From Ignavibacteriaceae bacterium (GTDB taxonomy: Bacteria; Bacteroidota; Ignavibacteria; Ignavibacteriales; Ignavibacteriaceae): 38,157 nt of DNA. The notes below the pieces were generated by a model. It saw only the letters and a program-made list of their open reading frames with translations. It was not told where the DNA came from and made no database searches. The stretch lies in assembly GCA_008933765.1 (NCBI GenBank), contig WBUK01000022.1, positions 1 through 38,157 on the forward strand, in the 5' to 3' direction. Each line of letters opens with the position of its first letter. Position 1 is the first letter of the stretch. The translations under genes were made by a program, and so were the position numbers. This document shows positions 1-8,869 of this stretch, piece after piece.

Positions 1-125
1 GTTCAAAAACAGGGAGAGAAAAATAGGGCATTTTTTCGCCCCCATCCCCACCCCCGCGGGGGTGGGGATGGAATCCCCTCCCATCCTGGACTTTAAACCA
101 ATTACACAAAATTTCTTACACTCCC
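1..125 (-). mobile_element. Terminal segment of an IS256-type insertion sequence
   Basis: This stretch is nearly identical to 34119-34242, which lies just upstream of a decayed IS256-type transposase start (33903-34091). By analogy, the transposase of this copy would begin about 30 bp left of the window and read leftwards. Read on the minus strand the outer end begins GGGAGTGTAAGAAATTTTG, which resembles the AT-rich terminal repeats of IS256-family elements. The element contains a 30-bp palindrome (42-71). Its outer edge falls at about position 125, inside the stop codon of the neighbouring broken gene. The family call rests on the partner copy's transposase and is inference for this copy. 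Confidence 0.6.
42..71. repeat. Perfect 30-bp GC-rich palindrome inside the IS end
   Basis: Two 15-bp arms, CCATCCCCACCCCCG and its exact complement, meet at a CGCG centre. The partner IS end at about 34159-34188 keeps an imperfect version. It lies between the terminal repeat and the expected transposase start, so it could form a strong hairpin in any transcript entering from the flank. Such leader hairpins in other insertion sequences lower transposase expression by impinging transcription; that role is inferred here. Confidence 0.6.
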
Positions 126-639
126 TAATCGATGTAATATTCACGCTCAATAATATCGTAGGAAAAGCTTTTCAACTCTTCCGTATTAACTATTGGGCGC
201 GCTGCTAAGTAAATTATTTTGTTAGCTATAATATTTAATAGAGCCTCTCTCGGACGACTTTCCGGTATTTTATCGAAATCAGTTTGTTTTAGATTTTTAA
301 AGGTAAAGTCCGGCTCAATTGCTTCCGGTTGATAAACAACATGCCAATATTTCCGACAGTCGGTTTGTGTACCAAAGATAATTCTATTGATGAATAATCA
401 ACATAAGGTAAATATTTTAGGGTACCGGAGATAATATCTTTTACCTTGTTTTCTATATCTGAAAGTAAATTGTGAAATGGCAAATCTTTAAAAACTGCTT
501 TGAGGGTTTCTTTTCTAATTTTGAAATTAATCCATTCATTCTCACTATCCCAATATTGTGTAGAAGGTGAAAACTCTTCATATAAAGCAGAGGTTGTTGG
601 ATAGTGATCCAAATCAATTGAGATGGTATTATTTAACAT
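125..639 (-). pseudogene. Frameshifted gene truncated by the IS end, unknown function
   Basis: I do not recognise the family. The frame opens at the ATG at 639 (MLNNTISIDLDHY) and runs to about position 360 (LSLVHKP). There the coding sense jumps to another frame, which continues CRKYWHVVYQPEAIEPDF and ends YDIIEREYYID at 125-127. The two parts give about 171 residues. The TAG stop uses the first G of the IS terminal repeat, so the true C-terminus was probably cut off by insertion. It starts 20 bp after the TIGR04255-like gene on the same strand, which suggests a former two-gene operon. A sequencing or assembly indel could explain the frameshift but not the IS truncation. Confidence 0.55.
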
Positions 640-659
640 ATATTCTCCGGTAAATTAAG

Positions 660-1379
660 TTACTCAACAGCTGGATTTGGAAAAAGTTGATTCTTAAAGT
701 TTTCAGTTAATAATGATCTGAACAGGTCTCGTTCGATAGAATGTAGTTGATCGATAAATTCGAGACATACTTGAGCGTCTGAAAGCGGAAAATTCTCATT
801 TTTACTAATATCGATTCCAAACAAAAACCCTTCTAATATTTCTGAACCTTTTCTAATTCGGCCGTTCTGAATGATGTTAATTCTTCTTGTGATTTCATTT
901 TCACTGAAAGTATATTCTAAATTAACTTTTTTAGGGTCATCACTTAATGGCTCAAATATCTTCCCAATTCGAAGATATTCTTTTACTGAATTAGGTGAAT
1001 CAAACCTGCTAAGATAGCGAAGTGAGATGTTCTCAATTTTTATTTCACCCGCCAAATTACTTACTTTTTCGATTACTAACTTAATTTGTTCAAAATAATT
1101 TTCCCACCCCTGATAATCTTCCAGGTTTTGGATTGCTACAATCCTATTTCCAATAAATATTATTATTTTGTCATTTTCTAAAGAAATTTCCGGTAAAATT
1201 CCATCATCGGTGCCGTCAGATAAAATGGGCGGTTATATTACTTTGAATATTGGATAGTCAAGCAATAACTTTTGAAGAACTTTTGTTAAGTTTAATTTAT
1301 TTTTATCGTCCCTATTAAATTTTATCTCGATTAAAGAACTTAATAAGGGATCAGGAAATATTAAATCGGTTTGTTGCAT
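660..1379 (-). pseudogene. TIGR04255-like protein with an in-frame stop
   Basis: The gene starts at the ATG at 1377-1379 (MQQTDLIFPDPLLSSLIE) and reads without a frame change to the TAA at 660, 239 codons, except for one TAA at 1233-1235 after residue 48 (PIFKVI*PPILSD). The second half contains ISLRYLSRFDSP, like the 'GLRYINRI' stretch of TIGR04255 proteins, a sporadic family of about 240-270 residues with no settled function. Length and motif placement fit the full gene, so the shorter frame starting near 1055 is only its C-terminal part. The single stop suggests recent decay. Whether the stop is read through is unknown. The family call is from memory and moderately sure. Confidence 0.6.
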
Positions 1380-1401
1380 AGCATTAAATTTTTTGAATAA
1401 G

Positions 1402-1409
1402 CAAATTTA
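1402..1409 (-). promoter_or_regulatory. Bacteroidota-type -7 box (TAAATTTG)
   Basis: On the minus strand TAAATTTG matches the TAnnTTTG consensus used by the Bacteroidota primary sigma factor. It lies 22 bp before the ATG of the TIGR04255-like gene. No clear -33 TTG is visible at the expected distance, so this is a half-site call. Confidence 0.35.
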
Positions 1410-1576
1410 GTAAATTATCACCGGAAAGTTGGTACATTTTGTAAATAAAAAACATAATGCTATTGACCGTGTGAACTTAACCCTAATCGGCGAGTTTTTA
1501 ACCATAAAAATAAACTCTTCATCAATTCAAACAAGTGACGCTGATAAGGATTCAGGCAATGCTGAGAGGAGTAACT

Positions 1577-1800
1577 GCCGAAGGTTTTGCAAACCCATAT
1601 TCAACAGTAACAATGTTGACTCCGTTTCAAACAGTTACTTCAATTTTTCGAAGGTTGCAAACCCATGTTTAAAGATTACCCCATTCGACCGTCTCAGCAT
1701 TAATAAGCGAAACTTCAGAGAAAACAATCACTTACTTATACTTATCTAATTATCCGTCCGTCAAAAGAACGCTAAACGAAACTTCAGGGAAAACAATCAC
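1577..1800. repeat. Degenerate direct repeats, about 69-72 bp apart
   Basis: Two repeat pairs are visible. CGAAGGTT(TT)GCAAACCCAT occurs near 1578 and 1650. CGAAACTTCAG(A/G)GAAAACAATCAC occurs at 1708-1731 and 1777-1800, 69 bp apart. The second pair contains the 3' end of the decayed T9SS sorting domain at 1750-1972. An open frame across 1429-1749 has no recognisable protein and is not called. Confidence 0.6.
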
Positions 1801-1972
1801 CTGTTTCAACAAGGTCATCTTTTTTGAAATTGAACCTTTATCTGTGGTAAGCCTGTAAAAAATACACGCCGGATGTAAGTTTCGTGGCGTCAAAGGTTAC
1901 GGTGTGGTTTTCCGCTTCCTGATAGCCGTTAGCAAGAGTTGTAACTTCCTGACCCAACGGTAATATTCCCAA
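1750..1972 (-). pseudogene. Remnant of a T9SS C-terminal sorting domain
   Basis: On the minus strand the sequence reads LGQEVTTLANGYQEAENHTV then TFDATKLTSGVYF, the second half of a type A sorting domain as found in the intact cargo genes here. At a run of T (about 1857-1862) one extra base shifts the frame; the continuation YRLTTDKGSISKKMTLLK matches the usual domain ending. Instead of stopping after LLK, the frame runs on to a TAA at 1750-1752. The NYPNPF part and the whole cargo domain are missing. It is the dead 3' end of a surface-protein gene. Confidence 0.75.
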
Positions 1973-2070
1973 ATCATCTGCCGGTTTATGAAAAGTTTGT
2001 TTCTTATCTGTCCGTTTTTTTGCTTCTCGGTAAACAGTTTTTCAACTCAAAAAAAAATCCCCCTCAGTTA

Positions 2071-2240
2071 ATCGTCAAATTTTACCGCGGGACAAGGAAA
2101 GTGAATTTGCGCTTAAACTTCTTATTCCTTTTTTCAATCGTTAAATTTTACCGCCGTGCGTAAAAAACAGACTTAAGCTTAAATTCATTATTTAAATTCC
2201 ATCAAGCGTTAATTTTACGGCGTTGTTAACAAACTAATTT
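2071..2240. repeat. Degenerate tandem repeat, about 67 bp x 2.5
   Basis: The phrase ATCGT(C/T)AAATTTTACCG recurs at 2071, 2137 and, more degenerate (AGCGTTAATTTTACGGCG), near 2205. The stretches between are also similar (GCGCTTAAACTTC versus AGCTTAAATTCATT). The array fills the leader before the hydrolase gene at 2324. No gene is visible in it. Confidence 0.55.
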
Positions 2241-2323
2241 TCAAATATTTCTGTTTTAAGATTTAACCGTTTAAAAACTTTAACCTTTTTTCCTAAATTG
2301 CGAGTGACAAACTAAGGTTTTTT

Positions 2324-3082
2324 ATGAACTCAGGCTATTTTAAGACACAGGACTACACAACGCTCCACTACCGCGTTACGGGCGTGGGGCAGAACAACAT
2401 CATCATTCTTCACGGTGGTTTGGGAGACAGCCGGGAAATGTCGATTATTATCGATAACCTTGACCAGGAATACTTCCGTCTGATTCAAATGGATTTTAGA
2501 GGGCACGGCAGATCATATCACGGCGAGAAAAACTTAGATTATAACCTCTACGCCGATGATGTTTTTGCGCTGATGGATGAACTGAAAATTGAAACCGCCT
2601 CTGTTGTCGGCTATTCCGACGGCGCAACTACCGGGCTCGTCATGGCTTACAAACAACCTGACAGAATTAAAACAGTGGTCGCAATTTCGCCCGATACAGG
2701 AATTGCCGGCTGGACCGAAGGTACGAACCTGGATCACACTTTTGAAGAGCTGGCTTCTATTGAAGAAATGCGGGCTGACTACCAAAGCATCTCGCCGGAA
2801 CCGGAGAAATTTCACCAACTGCTGAAACGGGTGAAAGCCCTTTGGCAGTCGGAAATCCATTTGGAAATTGAAAAACTTAAGGATATCAAGGCGTTCTGCT
2901 GGATTGTCGGGAGTGAGAGCGACGAATTTATTAAGAAAGAGGACCTCGATCTTATTCAGAAAAAAATTCCTAACTCCGACAAATATCTCTTTTTTGACCT
3001 TAAGCACGGGGAACTGGCGCCCTCGGTAGCCGAGCTTTCTATCGGAAACGACCATGTGCTTACTTCAATCTTAAAAGGATAA
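2324..3082 (+). CDS. Alpha/beta hydrolase
   Basis: A 252-residue single-domain alpha/beta hydrolase, the usual size for this fold. The N-terminal strand is followed by the oxyanion-hole motif HGGLGD (30-35). The DFRGHGRS stretch (57-64) is typical of the family. The nucleophile elbow is GYSDG with Ser98, followed by the helix that carries ATTG. Asp200 in VGSESDEF and His228 in LKHGE are the likely rest of the triad; His244 is an alternative. No signal peptide, so cytoplasmic. The substrate cannot be read from sequence. It stands alone on the plus strand, convergent with the C69 dipeptidase gene. Its last codons and stop (VLTSILKG) are partly repeated 75 bp downstream. Confidence 0.9.
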   Translation: MNSGYFKTQDYTTLHYRVTGVGQNNIIILHGGLGDSREMSIIIDNLDQEYFRLIQMDFRGHGRSYHGEKNLDYNLYADDVFALMDELKIETASVVGYSDGATTGLVMAYKQPDRIKTVVAISPDTGIAGWTEGTNLDHTFEELASIEEMRADYQSISPEPEKFHQLLKRVKALWQSEIHLEIEKLKDIKAFCWIVGSESDEFIKKEDLDLIQKKIPNSDKYLFFDLKHGELAPSVAELSIGNDHVLTSILKG

Positions 3083-3155
3083 CCCGGGAAGTCGGTCTTT
3101 CAATATTATTCTTTGCCGGCTGCTGCAGTTGTGCGTACTTCGATTTTAAAAGGAT
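3056..3155 (+). repeat. 75-bp duplication of the hydrolase 3' end
   Basis: GTGCTTACTTCAATCTTAAAAGGAT at the end of the hydrolase gene (3056) recurs as GTGCGTACTTCGATTTT with AAAAGGAT at 3131. The second copy encodes V-R-T-S-I-L-K-G but lacks the stop codon. The spacing is 75 bp. It is one of several gene-end duplications in this window. Confidence 0.75.
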
Positions 3156-3239
3156 CGTCCGAAGCGGGTTGGTTTTTTCCGATAGTAATTTAAATCGTGT
3201 TACTCAACCTAATAATTACAGATCAACTGAATGGCATAG

Positions 3240-3385
3240 CAGCAGATTAATAATAAAACAAAACACTGCCGGAAGCTGTTGCACCCACGGAATCACCGAA
3301 AACAGCAGATTAATAATAAAACAAAACACTGCCGGAAAGCTGTTGCGCTTACAGCTTCATCGAAAACAGTACCTTATTAATAAAA
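3240..3385. repeat. 63-64 bp tandem repeat, about 2.3 copies
   Basis: CAGCAGATTAATAATAAAAC begins at 3240 and again at 3303, each followed by AAAACACTGCCGGAA and a GCTGTTGC motif. A third partial copy starts near 3367 (CAGTACCTTATTAATAAAAC). Unlike most arrays here the first two copies are almost identical, so this duplication is young. The 397-bp spacer holding it (3083-3479) has no credible gene. Confidence 0.8.
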
Positions 3386-3420
3386 CACCCTTCGATGAAA
3401 AACTCACCAAAGGGTGCTTT
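3386..3420. terminator. Hairpin terminator between convergent genes
   Basis: Arms CACCCTT (3386-3392) and AAGGGTG (3410-3416) enclose an 17-nt loop and are flanked by AAAA on one side and CTTT on the other. It sits between the hydrolase (plus) and the C69 dipeptidase (minus) and could serve either. The T-run is short, so strength is uncertain. Confidence 0.5.
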
Positions 3421-3479
3421 GACTATATAGATATTGCGCAAAACCCGCAACGCATTTTACAACATCAACAAAAAAGGGG

Positions 3480-5393
3480 TCACTTGCTGCCGAAAAGTTT
3501 CGAGTGCAAATCCTCTATTTCTTTAAGCAACTGGTTAACTTTTTTAAGCTCAGATTTCACCTCTTCGTTCCCCGGATCGATTGCTAAAGCCTTTTCCAAT
3601 TCAGTTTTTGCGGCAGTGTAATCTTTTTCTCCGATTAATTTTTTGGCATTACTCATCATGTTCCCAAGCGAACCTCCGACACCCACACTACCAAAAGAGC
3701 TACCCGAAGAACCTCCGCCACCCCCACTCCCGGCCGAACCACCTGAAGAACCCCCACTGCCCGCACTTCCAAGCGAGCCACCCCCGATACCCGGTATCTC
3801 ACGCATTTTAAGAATATCACCCGATTCCGCAACGATCTGCTTCTTAAAAGAGTCAGGATACCCAACATTAACAACCCGAAAAGTGGAATCTTTCTTCACC
3901 CCGTCAAAATAGTGAAGCAGCAGGTCGCCGTTAAGTTTTTTCCAGGTATCGTAAACCTGTTTGCCTGCAGCAACTGAATACCCGGTCAAAAAGGCAACCG
4001 CCTTCTCTTTCGATGAGCCCAAAAGTTTTAGCGCTTCAGCTTCAATTTCCGGCTGTTTTGCAAGGAAACCAAGCTCCAAACCCGCCTGCACTTCCTTTAT
4101 ATCGCCAATTACCAAGTTAAAACGGGGGTAAGCAAAATTTGCGACGGAATTAAACACCCAAAAAGCGGATTCCCATGTGAACTCTGAAAACGAACCCACG
4201 CCAACTTTATAATTCGCCGGGATATCCGTAATCGAGCAATAAAGGGGGAACCAAACAGTAGTGTAGGTATCATCCATCCCAAACCAAAGCACGCCGCCCA
4301 CTTCATCCGGCAAGCCCGCCCTCGACTGGCTGATGAAAGACCAAGCCGTCTGCGGCGTTGAAATCGGCCTCTCGTTAAAATAACTTTCTTCCTGATACTT
4401 CCAAACCAACGGTCTCGCGCGGGTAGGGTTGCCGTAAGGTGCCGAGCCAATTCCAACAGTCATATCCAACTCAGTACCGTCGTAGTGATCCCTCATCAGC
4501 CCCATCACATCGTGCACGGAAAGGAGCGAATCCGGTTTCACAAAAAGGGGCATCCTCTCACGGCTTTCACCGCGGATATAGGGAAGATATTTATCCATTC
4601 CGGAAGTGCAGCGACGGAATAACGACCACACCCTTGCGTCGCAGAAACGGATCGCCCCAAAATCAAGCGGCGCATAAGCTTCGGCGAAATCAAAATCGGT
4701 GTCACTCCCTGTGTAGTATCCTTTTTCACGGGCAAAAGAGATAACATCAGGTGAAAAAAAGCAGTTATCAGGGTCGTTTTGAGGGAATTTCGTGATCCGT
4801 GCCTGGTTTGCGTGCCCTGAAACATAACCGTCGGGGATTCTGTAAGCCACCCAGACAGCTCCTTTTTTGCCGGGACCTTTCCCCACCATTTCGAGTATCC
4901 ACGCTTCGTTCGGATCGCCGATTGAAAAGGATTCCCCCGAGCTTCCGTAGCCGTATTCCTCCACAAGTTCTGTCATTATCTTAATCGCTTCGCGCGCAGT
5001 TTTCGCTCTCTGCAGTGTGATGTAGATTAGCGACCAATAGTCCAGCACGCCCTCGGGGTTCACTAATTCTTCCCTTCCGCCAAAGGTGGTTTCACCGATC
5101 GCAAGCTGAAATTCGTTCATATTTCCGACAACATTGTAGGTCTGCAGCGCTTGTTTAATTTTACCGCGCACCCTCATCTCTTCAAAATCGAAAATTTCCA
5201 GCATCGTGCCTTCGGGGTATTTTGCGGCGGGGGAATGGTAAAGATCACCATACATATAGTATGAATCAGCCGTGTAGGTAATCATCGTTGAACCATCAAC
5301 CGAGGCACCTTTGGTTACGATAAAGTTCGTGCAGGCATTTGCGGCACCGGAAATGATAAGAAAAAGTGTAAGAAGTGGCAATAGCTTCCTCAT
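3480..5393 (-). CDS. Secreted C69-family dipeptidase with Gly/Ser linker and TPR-like tail
   Basis: A 637-residue protein with a signal peptide ending ANA|C. Cys21 in CTNFIVTKGAS would become the N-terminal nucleophile of this Ntn-hydrolase family, which cleaves dipeptides. Downstream stretches (YTADSYYMYGD, GETTFGGREE, GESFSIGDPNEAWILEMVG) fit peptidase C69/U34. The core ends near residue 534. It is followed by a Gly/Ser-rich linker (about 535-577) and a 60-residue helical tail whose YTAAKTELEKALAIDPGNEE resembles a TPR motif, which I do not know as a usual C69 addition. The start has a good Shine-Dalgarno (AAGGAG six bases before ATG). Probable location is periplasm or cell surface. The family call is secure; the role of the tail is unknown. 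Confidence 0.9.
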   Translation of the reverse strand: MRKLLPLLTLFLIISGAANACTNFIVTKGASVDGSTMITYTADSYYMYGDLYHSPAAKYPEGTMLEIFDFEEMRVRGKIKQALQTYNVVGNMNEFQLAIGETTFGGREELVNPEGVLDYWSLIYITLQRAKTAREAIKIMTELVEEYGYGSSGESFSIGDPNEAWILEMVGKGPGKKGAVWVAYRIPDGYVSGHANQARITKFPQNDPDNCFFSPDVISFAREKGYYTGSDTDFDFAEAYAPLDFGAIRFCDARVWSLFRRCTSGMDKYLPYIRGESRERMPLFVKPDSLLSVHDVMGLMRDHYDGTELDMTVGIGSAPYGNPTRARPLVWKYQEESYFNERPISTPQTAWSFISQSRAGLPDEVGGVLWFGMDDTYTTVWFPLYCSITDIPANYKVGVGSFSEFTWESAFWVFNSVANFAYPRFNLVIGDIKEVQAGLELGFLAKQPEIEAEALKLLGSSKEKAVAFLTGYSVAAGKQVYDTWKKLNGDLLLHYFDGVKKDSTFRVVNVGYPDSFKKQIVAESGDILKMREIPGIGGGSLGSAGSGGSSGGSAGSGGGGGSSGSSFGSVGVGGSLGNMMSNAKKLIGEKDYTAAKTELEKALAIDPGNEEVKSELKKVNQLLKEIEDLHSKLFGSK

Positions 5394-5609
5394 CGGGTCT
5401 CCTTAAAAATGAATATTATCACCCCAAAATAAGAAATCGTACAGACCCGGCAGAGTGATAAATAGGGTAGCACCCCAAACCCGGCAACAATTCAACACAA
5501 GAAACGATTAAATTTAACAGCTAATAATAATTTCCTTTGTAATTATCAAACTATTATTTAAGTTTCTTTTCTAAATCTGTTCCTTCTTGTTTTTTAAATT
5601 GGAGACAAA

Positions 5610-7883
5610 ATGAAAACTACTAAGCAGGAGGCTTTGGACTACCACAGCGTTGGCAGAAAGGGTAAAGTAGAAGTTACCCCGACCAAACCCTGCATCACTC
5701 AAAGAGACCTCTCTCTTGCATACACACCGGGTGTGGCTCAGCCGTGCCTCGAAATCGAAAAGAACCCCATGCTTGCTTATGAATACACCGCAAAAGGTAA
5801 CCTTGTTGCGGTTGTAAGCAACGGAACCGCCGTGTTAGGGCTTGGTGACATCGGCGCTGTTGCCGGCAAACCCGTGATGGAAGGCAAAGGAGTTCTTTTT
5901 AAAAGATTTGCAGATATTGATGTTTTTGATATCGAACTTGGCAGCCACGACCCCGAAGAAATTATTAGAGCCGTGCAACTGTTGGAACCAACTTTTGGCG
6001 GCATTAATCTGGAAGATATTAAAGCCCCCGAGTGTTTTTACATCGAAGATAAACTGAAAGCAACGATGAACATACCCGTCTTTCACGATGATCAACACGG
6101 AACCGCTATAATCAGCGGGGCGGCACTTCTTAATGCGGTTGAACTTTCGGGCAAAAAGCTCTCCGAAGTGAAAATTGTGGTCAGCGGTGCGGGTGCATCC
6201 GCCATTTCATGTTCAAGATTGTATGTTAAGCTCGGCGCTTCAATCGAAAATATTACGCTTTGCGACTCAAAAGGCGTGGTTTACAAAGGCAGAGCCGAGG
6301 GGATGAACAAGTTCAAAGAAGAGTTCGCAAAGGATACCCCCAACAGAACCCTTGCCGACGCTATGAAAGGTGCGGATGTTTTCATCGGGCTTTCTAAGGG
6401 TAATGTTCTTTCAAAGGAAGTGGTGGCAACTATGGCACCGAACTGCATAGTTTTTGCCATGGCTAACCCCGACCCCGAGATCACCTATGAGGACGCCACT
6501 TCAGTCCGAGACGATATAATCATGGCTACCGGCAGGTCTGACTATCCGAACCAGATTAACAATGTGCTCGGGTTTCCTTTCATTTTCCGCGGAGCGCTTG
6601 ATGTGCAGGCTACCGCTATTAACGATGAAATGAAGCTTGCCGCTTCGCGCGCTTTGGCTGCTTTGGCTAAGGAAGAAGTGCCCGATTCTGTAAGGAATGC
6701 GTATGAAGGCGAAGAAATTGTTTACGGCAAGGACTATATCGTTCCCAAACCATTCGATACCCGTGTGCTGACCTGGGTAGCACCCGCTGTGGCAAAAGCT
6801 GCGATGGAAACAGGAGTTGCAAGAAAACCGATCGAGGATTTTGAGGTTTACAAAGAGCAACTTTTGGATCGGCTTGGGGTTTCCCACGAAATAGTTCGTC
6901 GCACAATTCACGCTGCTCAGCGCGTTAAAACAGGTGTTATCGTTTTTTCTGAAGGACAGAACGCAAAAATCCAAAGAGCCGCGCAGATCGTTCACGATAT
7001 GGATATTGCACACCCGATTCTGCTCGGTGACCCTGATGAAATCCTCCCTATGATGGAAGAAAGAAACATTGATTCTTCCGGTATTAAAATAATTTCACCG
7101 GAAAAGTGGGAAAAGACAAAAACCTATGTTGATGAGTTCCATAAACTTCGTCAAAGAAAGGGAATTACGCACGAGGAAGCCCGTCGGTTGCTTACACGAC
7201 ACCGCCACCGGAACTATTTTGCCGCTATGATGGTGCGGATGGGCGATGCCGATGCGATGATTTCCGGTTTAACAGCACACTATCCTGAAACTATCAGACC
7301 CGCGCTTGAAGTGCTTGATCTTCAGCCCGGTGTCAAGCGTGCCTCCGGAATGTACATCCTGATTATTAAGGGGAAAGTATATTTCTTAGCCGATACCACG
7401 CTGAATTTCGACCCCACTGCTGAAGAGCTGGCAGAAATCGCTGTTTTATCGGCGCAAACGGCAAAACGGTTTGATATCGAGCCGCGGGTTGCAATGCTTT
7501 CGTTCAGTAATTTCGGAAGTGCGCCACATCCTTCGAGCAACAAAGTGCGCAAGGCAGTTGAGCTGATTAAACAACAGGCACCCGGGTTGATTGTGGATGG
7601 TGAAATGCAGGCTGATACGGCAACAGTCCCGGCAATTTTGCAGGAGCTGTATCCGTTTTCGAAGCTGCAGGCGCGTGCAAATGTGCTCATTTTTCCGAAC
7701 CTTGATTCAGGAAATATTGCCTATAAACTGCTTCAGCGGATCGGAGGTGCCGATGTGGTGGGCCCAATACTTAACGGCTTAAGCAAACCGGTTTATGTTC
7801 TGCAACGCAACTCCGAAGTTGATGATGTGGTGAACATGGCGGCTTTCGCTATGGTTGAAGCTCGCCAAAAACCAAGAGTATAA
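5610..7883 (+). CDS. maeB: NADP-dependent malic enzyme with phosphotransacetylase-like domain
   Basis: A 757-residue MaeB-type fusion, the usual length. The N-terminal malic enzyme domain has [11 protein letters not shown] with the catalytic Tyr (about 38), the Lys in VMEGKGVLF (about 93), the metal-binding FGGINLEDI (129-137), and FHDDQHGTA (158-166). The nucleotide-binding loop is GAGASA (193-198), and MANPDPEI follows. From about residue 430 the protein is like phosphate acetyl/butyryltransferase (Pta); in characterised MaeB proteins this part is regulatory, responding to acetyl-CoA, rather than catalytic. It converts malate to pyruvate, CO2 and NADPH. GGAG lies six bases before the ATG. 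It is a single-gene unit, divergent from the C69 gene, and its 3' end is duplicated downstream. Confidence 0.95.
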   Translation: MKTTKQEALDYHSVGRKGKVEVTPTKPCITQRDLSLAYTPGVAQPCLEIEKNPMLAYEYTAKGNLVAVVSNGTAVLGLGDIGAVAGKPVMEGKGVLFKRFADIDVFDIELGSHDPEEIIRAVQLLEPTFGGINLEDIKAPECFYIEDKLKATMNIPVFHDDQHGTAIISGAALLNAVELSGKKLSEVKIVVSGAGASAISCSRLYVKLGASIENITLCDSKGVVYKGRAEGMNKFKEEFAKDTPNRTLADAMKGADVFIGLSKGNVLSKEVVATMAPNCIVFAMANPDPEITYEDATSVRDDIIMATGRSDYPNQINNVLGFPFIFRGALDVQATAINDEMKLAASRALAALAKEEVPDSVRNAYEGEEIVYGKDYIVPKPFDTRVLTWVAPAVAKAAMETGVARKPIEDFEVYKEQLLDRLGVSHEIVRRTIHAAQRVKTGVIVFSEGQNAKIQRAAQIVHDMDIAHPILLGDPDEILPMMEERNIDSSGIKIISPEKWEKTKTYVDEFHKLRQRKGITHEEARRLLTRHRHRNYFAAMMVRMGDADAMISGLTAHYPETIRPALEVLDLQPGVKRASGMYILIIKGKVYFLADTTLNFDPTAEELAEIAVLSAQTAKRFDIEPRVAMLSFSNFGSAPHPSSNKVRKAVELIKQQAPGLIVDGEMQADTATVPAILQELYPFSKLQARANVLIFPNLDSGNIAYKLLQRIGGADVVGPILNGLSKPVYVLQRNSEVDDVVNMAAFAMVEARQKPRV

Positions 7884-8010
7884 GGCTTATTTTTGAGAAG
7901 TAACTGTCATTTGCAGAGTGGTGCTTTGTGTTGAAAGCTCGCCAAAAACCGAGAGCGTAAGGCTTATTTTTGAGAAGTAACTGTCATTTGCAGAGTGGTG
8001 CTTTGTGTTG
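7855..8010 (+). repeat. 77-bp duplication of the maeB 3' end
   Basis: The last codons of maeB (EARQKPRV, stop TAA) and about 50 bp after them are repeated once: the anchor GCTCGCCAAAAACC is at 7860 and 7937. The second copy reads AARKPRA-like with its own in-frame TAA after GAGAGCG. Most of the unit is identical, including GGCTTATTTTTGAGAAGTAA. A young, clean tandem duplication that keeps codons and stop together. Confidence 0.9.
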
Positions 8011-8093
8011 ATGGTAAATCTCATTCAAAGCCGAATGGTAAGTTAACGCTTTCTTCAAAAACTGTCCTTTCAGTTTGAACGGTTAATCTTATA

Positions 8094-8130
8094 AGAGGCT
8101 GTCATAAATCCGGCAGCCTCTTTCTTTCTG
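8094..8130 (+). terminator. Rho-independent terminator downstream of maeB
   Basis: AGAGGCTG and CAGCCTCT form an 8-bp stem with a short loop, followed by a T-rich tract (TTTCTTTCTG). It lies about 210 bp after the maeB stop, beyond the duplicated 3' end, and fits the end of the maeB transcript. Confidence 0.7.
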
Positions 8131-8869
8131 TTAAAATTCTTACTGCATATTTTATGTACCAAAAGAATATCCATTTTTGGAGAAATATTATGAAATATAT
8201 CATTGATAATAGGGTTACAATAGCTTAGCAATATCTAACACATTAGAATGGTGGATTCTACAGCCGGCTTATTATCCTACGCATTAAAATAAGGGGGATG
8301 TAACAGGCTATTTAGCAGATAATTAGAAACGATCTGAGTTTTCTGCAATTGAAAGATTGGATTTAACAATGACCTCCTTATAAGTTGAGTATAATCCTTT
8401 TAGTTACGAATTTTGGAACAAAATAATTTTCAAACATTAAAAATTTTTTACGGAGCCGATATGATGCAAATTTATCTTTTTCATAATATACTCCTCAGAT
8501 AAGTATATTCAAAAGAAATACTAAAACCATCCATAAAATGGTGAAAGGCAATACTGAGAAAATATTCACAGTTCTGCCGGTTCTCTGTCTGAGTAGGAGG
8601 GGAAAGAAGAAAGAATAACGCGGGTTGCCCCTGAGCACCCAAAAAAGGCTGATTTATCCCTTTTAAGAGTTTACAAGTTTTTGGAATAGGTCAACCCACT
8701 ATAGTACCAAGTAACTGTTTTAGTGCAGAACTACTATTAAATATTAGATTGACAAATAAATGATAAAATAAATTATCAAATTACACACAATCTCTATTGC
8801 TAATTGTCATTTTATTTGTTACATCATGGTTCAATTAAAAAGCATATTGTGGGAGTATTTTAGCAGTGA
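8131..8869. other. AT-rich spacer without a recognisable gene
   Basis: No frame of useful length or recognisable protein is present on either strand. A 13-codon frame after a Shine-Dalgarno-like GGAG (ATGATGCAAATTTATC near 8461) stops at once and may be the dead start of the surface-protein gene whose 3' part is at 8870-9649. Confidence 0.5.

Noticed and set aside
1429..1749. 106-codon plus-strand frame in the first spacer
   Set aside because: TTG start, no family, low-complexity repeats, and it overlaps the dead T9SS domain on the other strand.
1708..2240. Repeats read as a possible CRISPR array
   Set aside because: Repeat copies are degenerate, spacers are not unique, there are only two or three units, and no cas gene is near. 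The same holds for the array at 11788-12069, whose unit derives from a gene end.
2534..3055. Long minus-strand frame opposite the hydrolase
   Set aside because: It is the antisense shadow of a gene with clear catalytic motifs.
3643..3912. Proline-rich frames across the C69 linker
   Set aside because: They are antisense reading of the Gly/Ser-coding repeat in the C69 gene.
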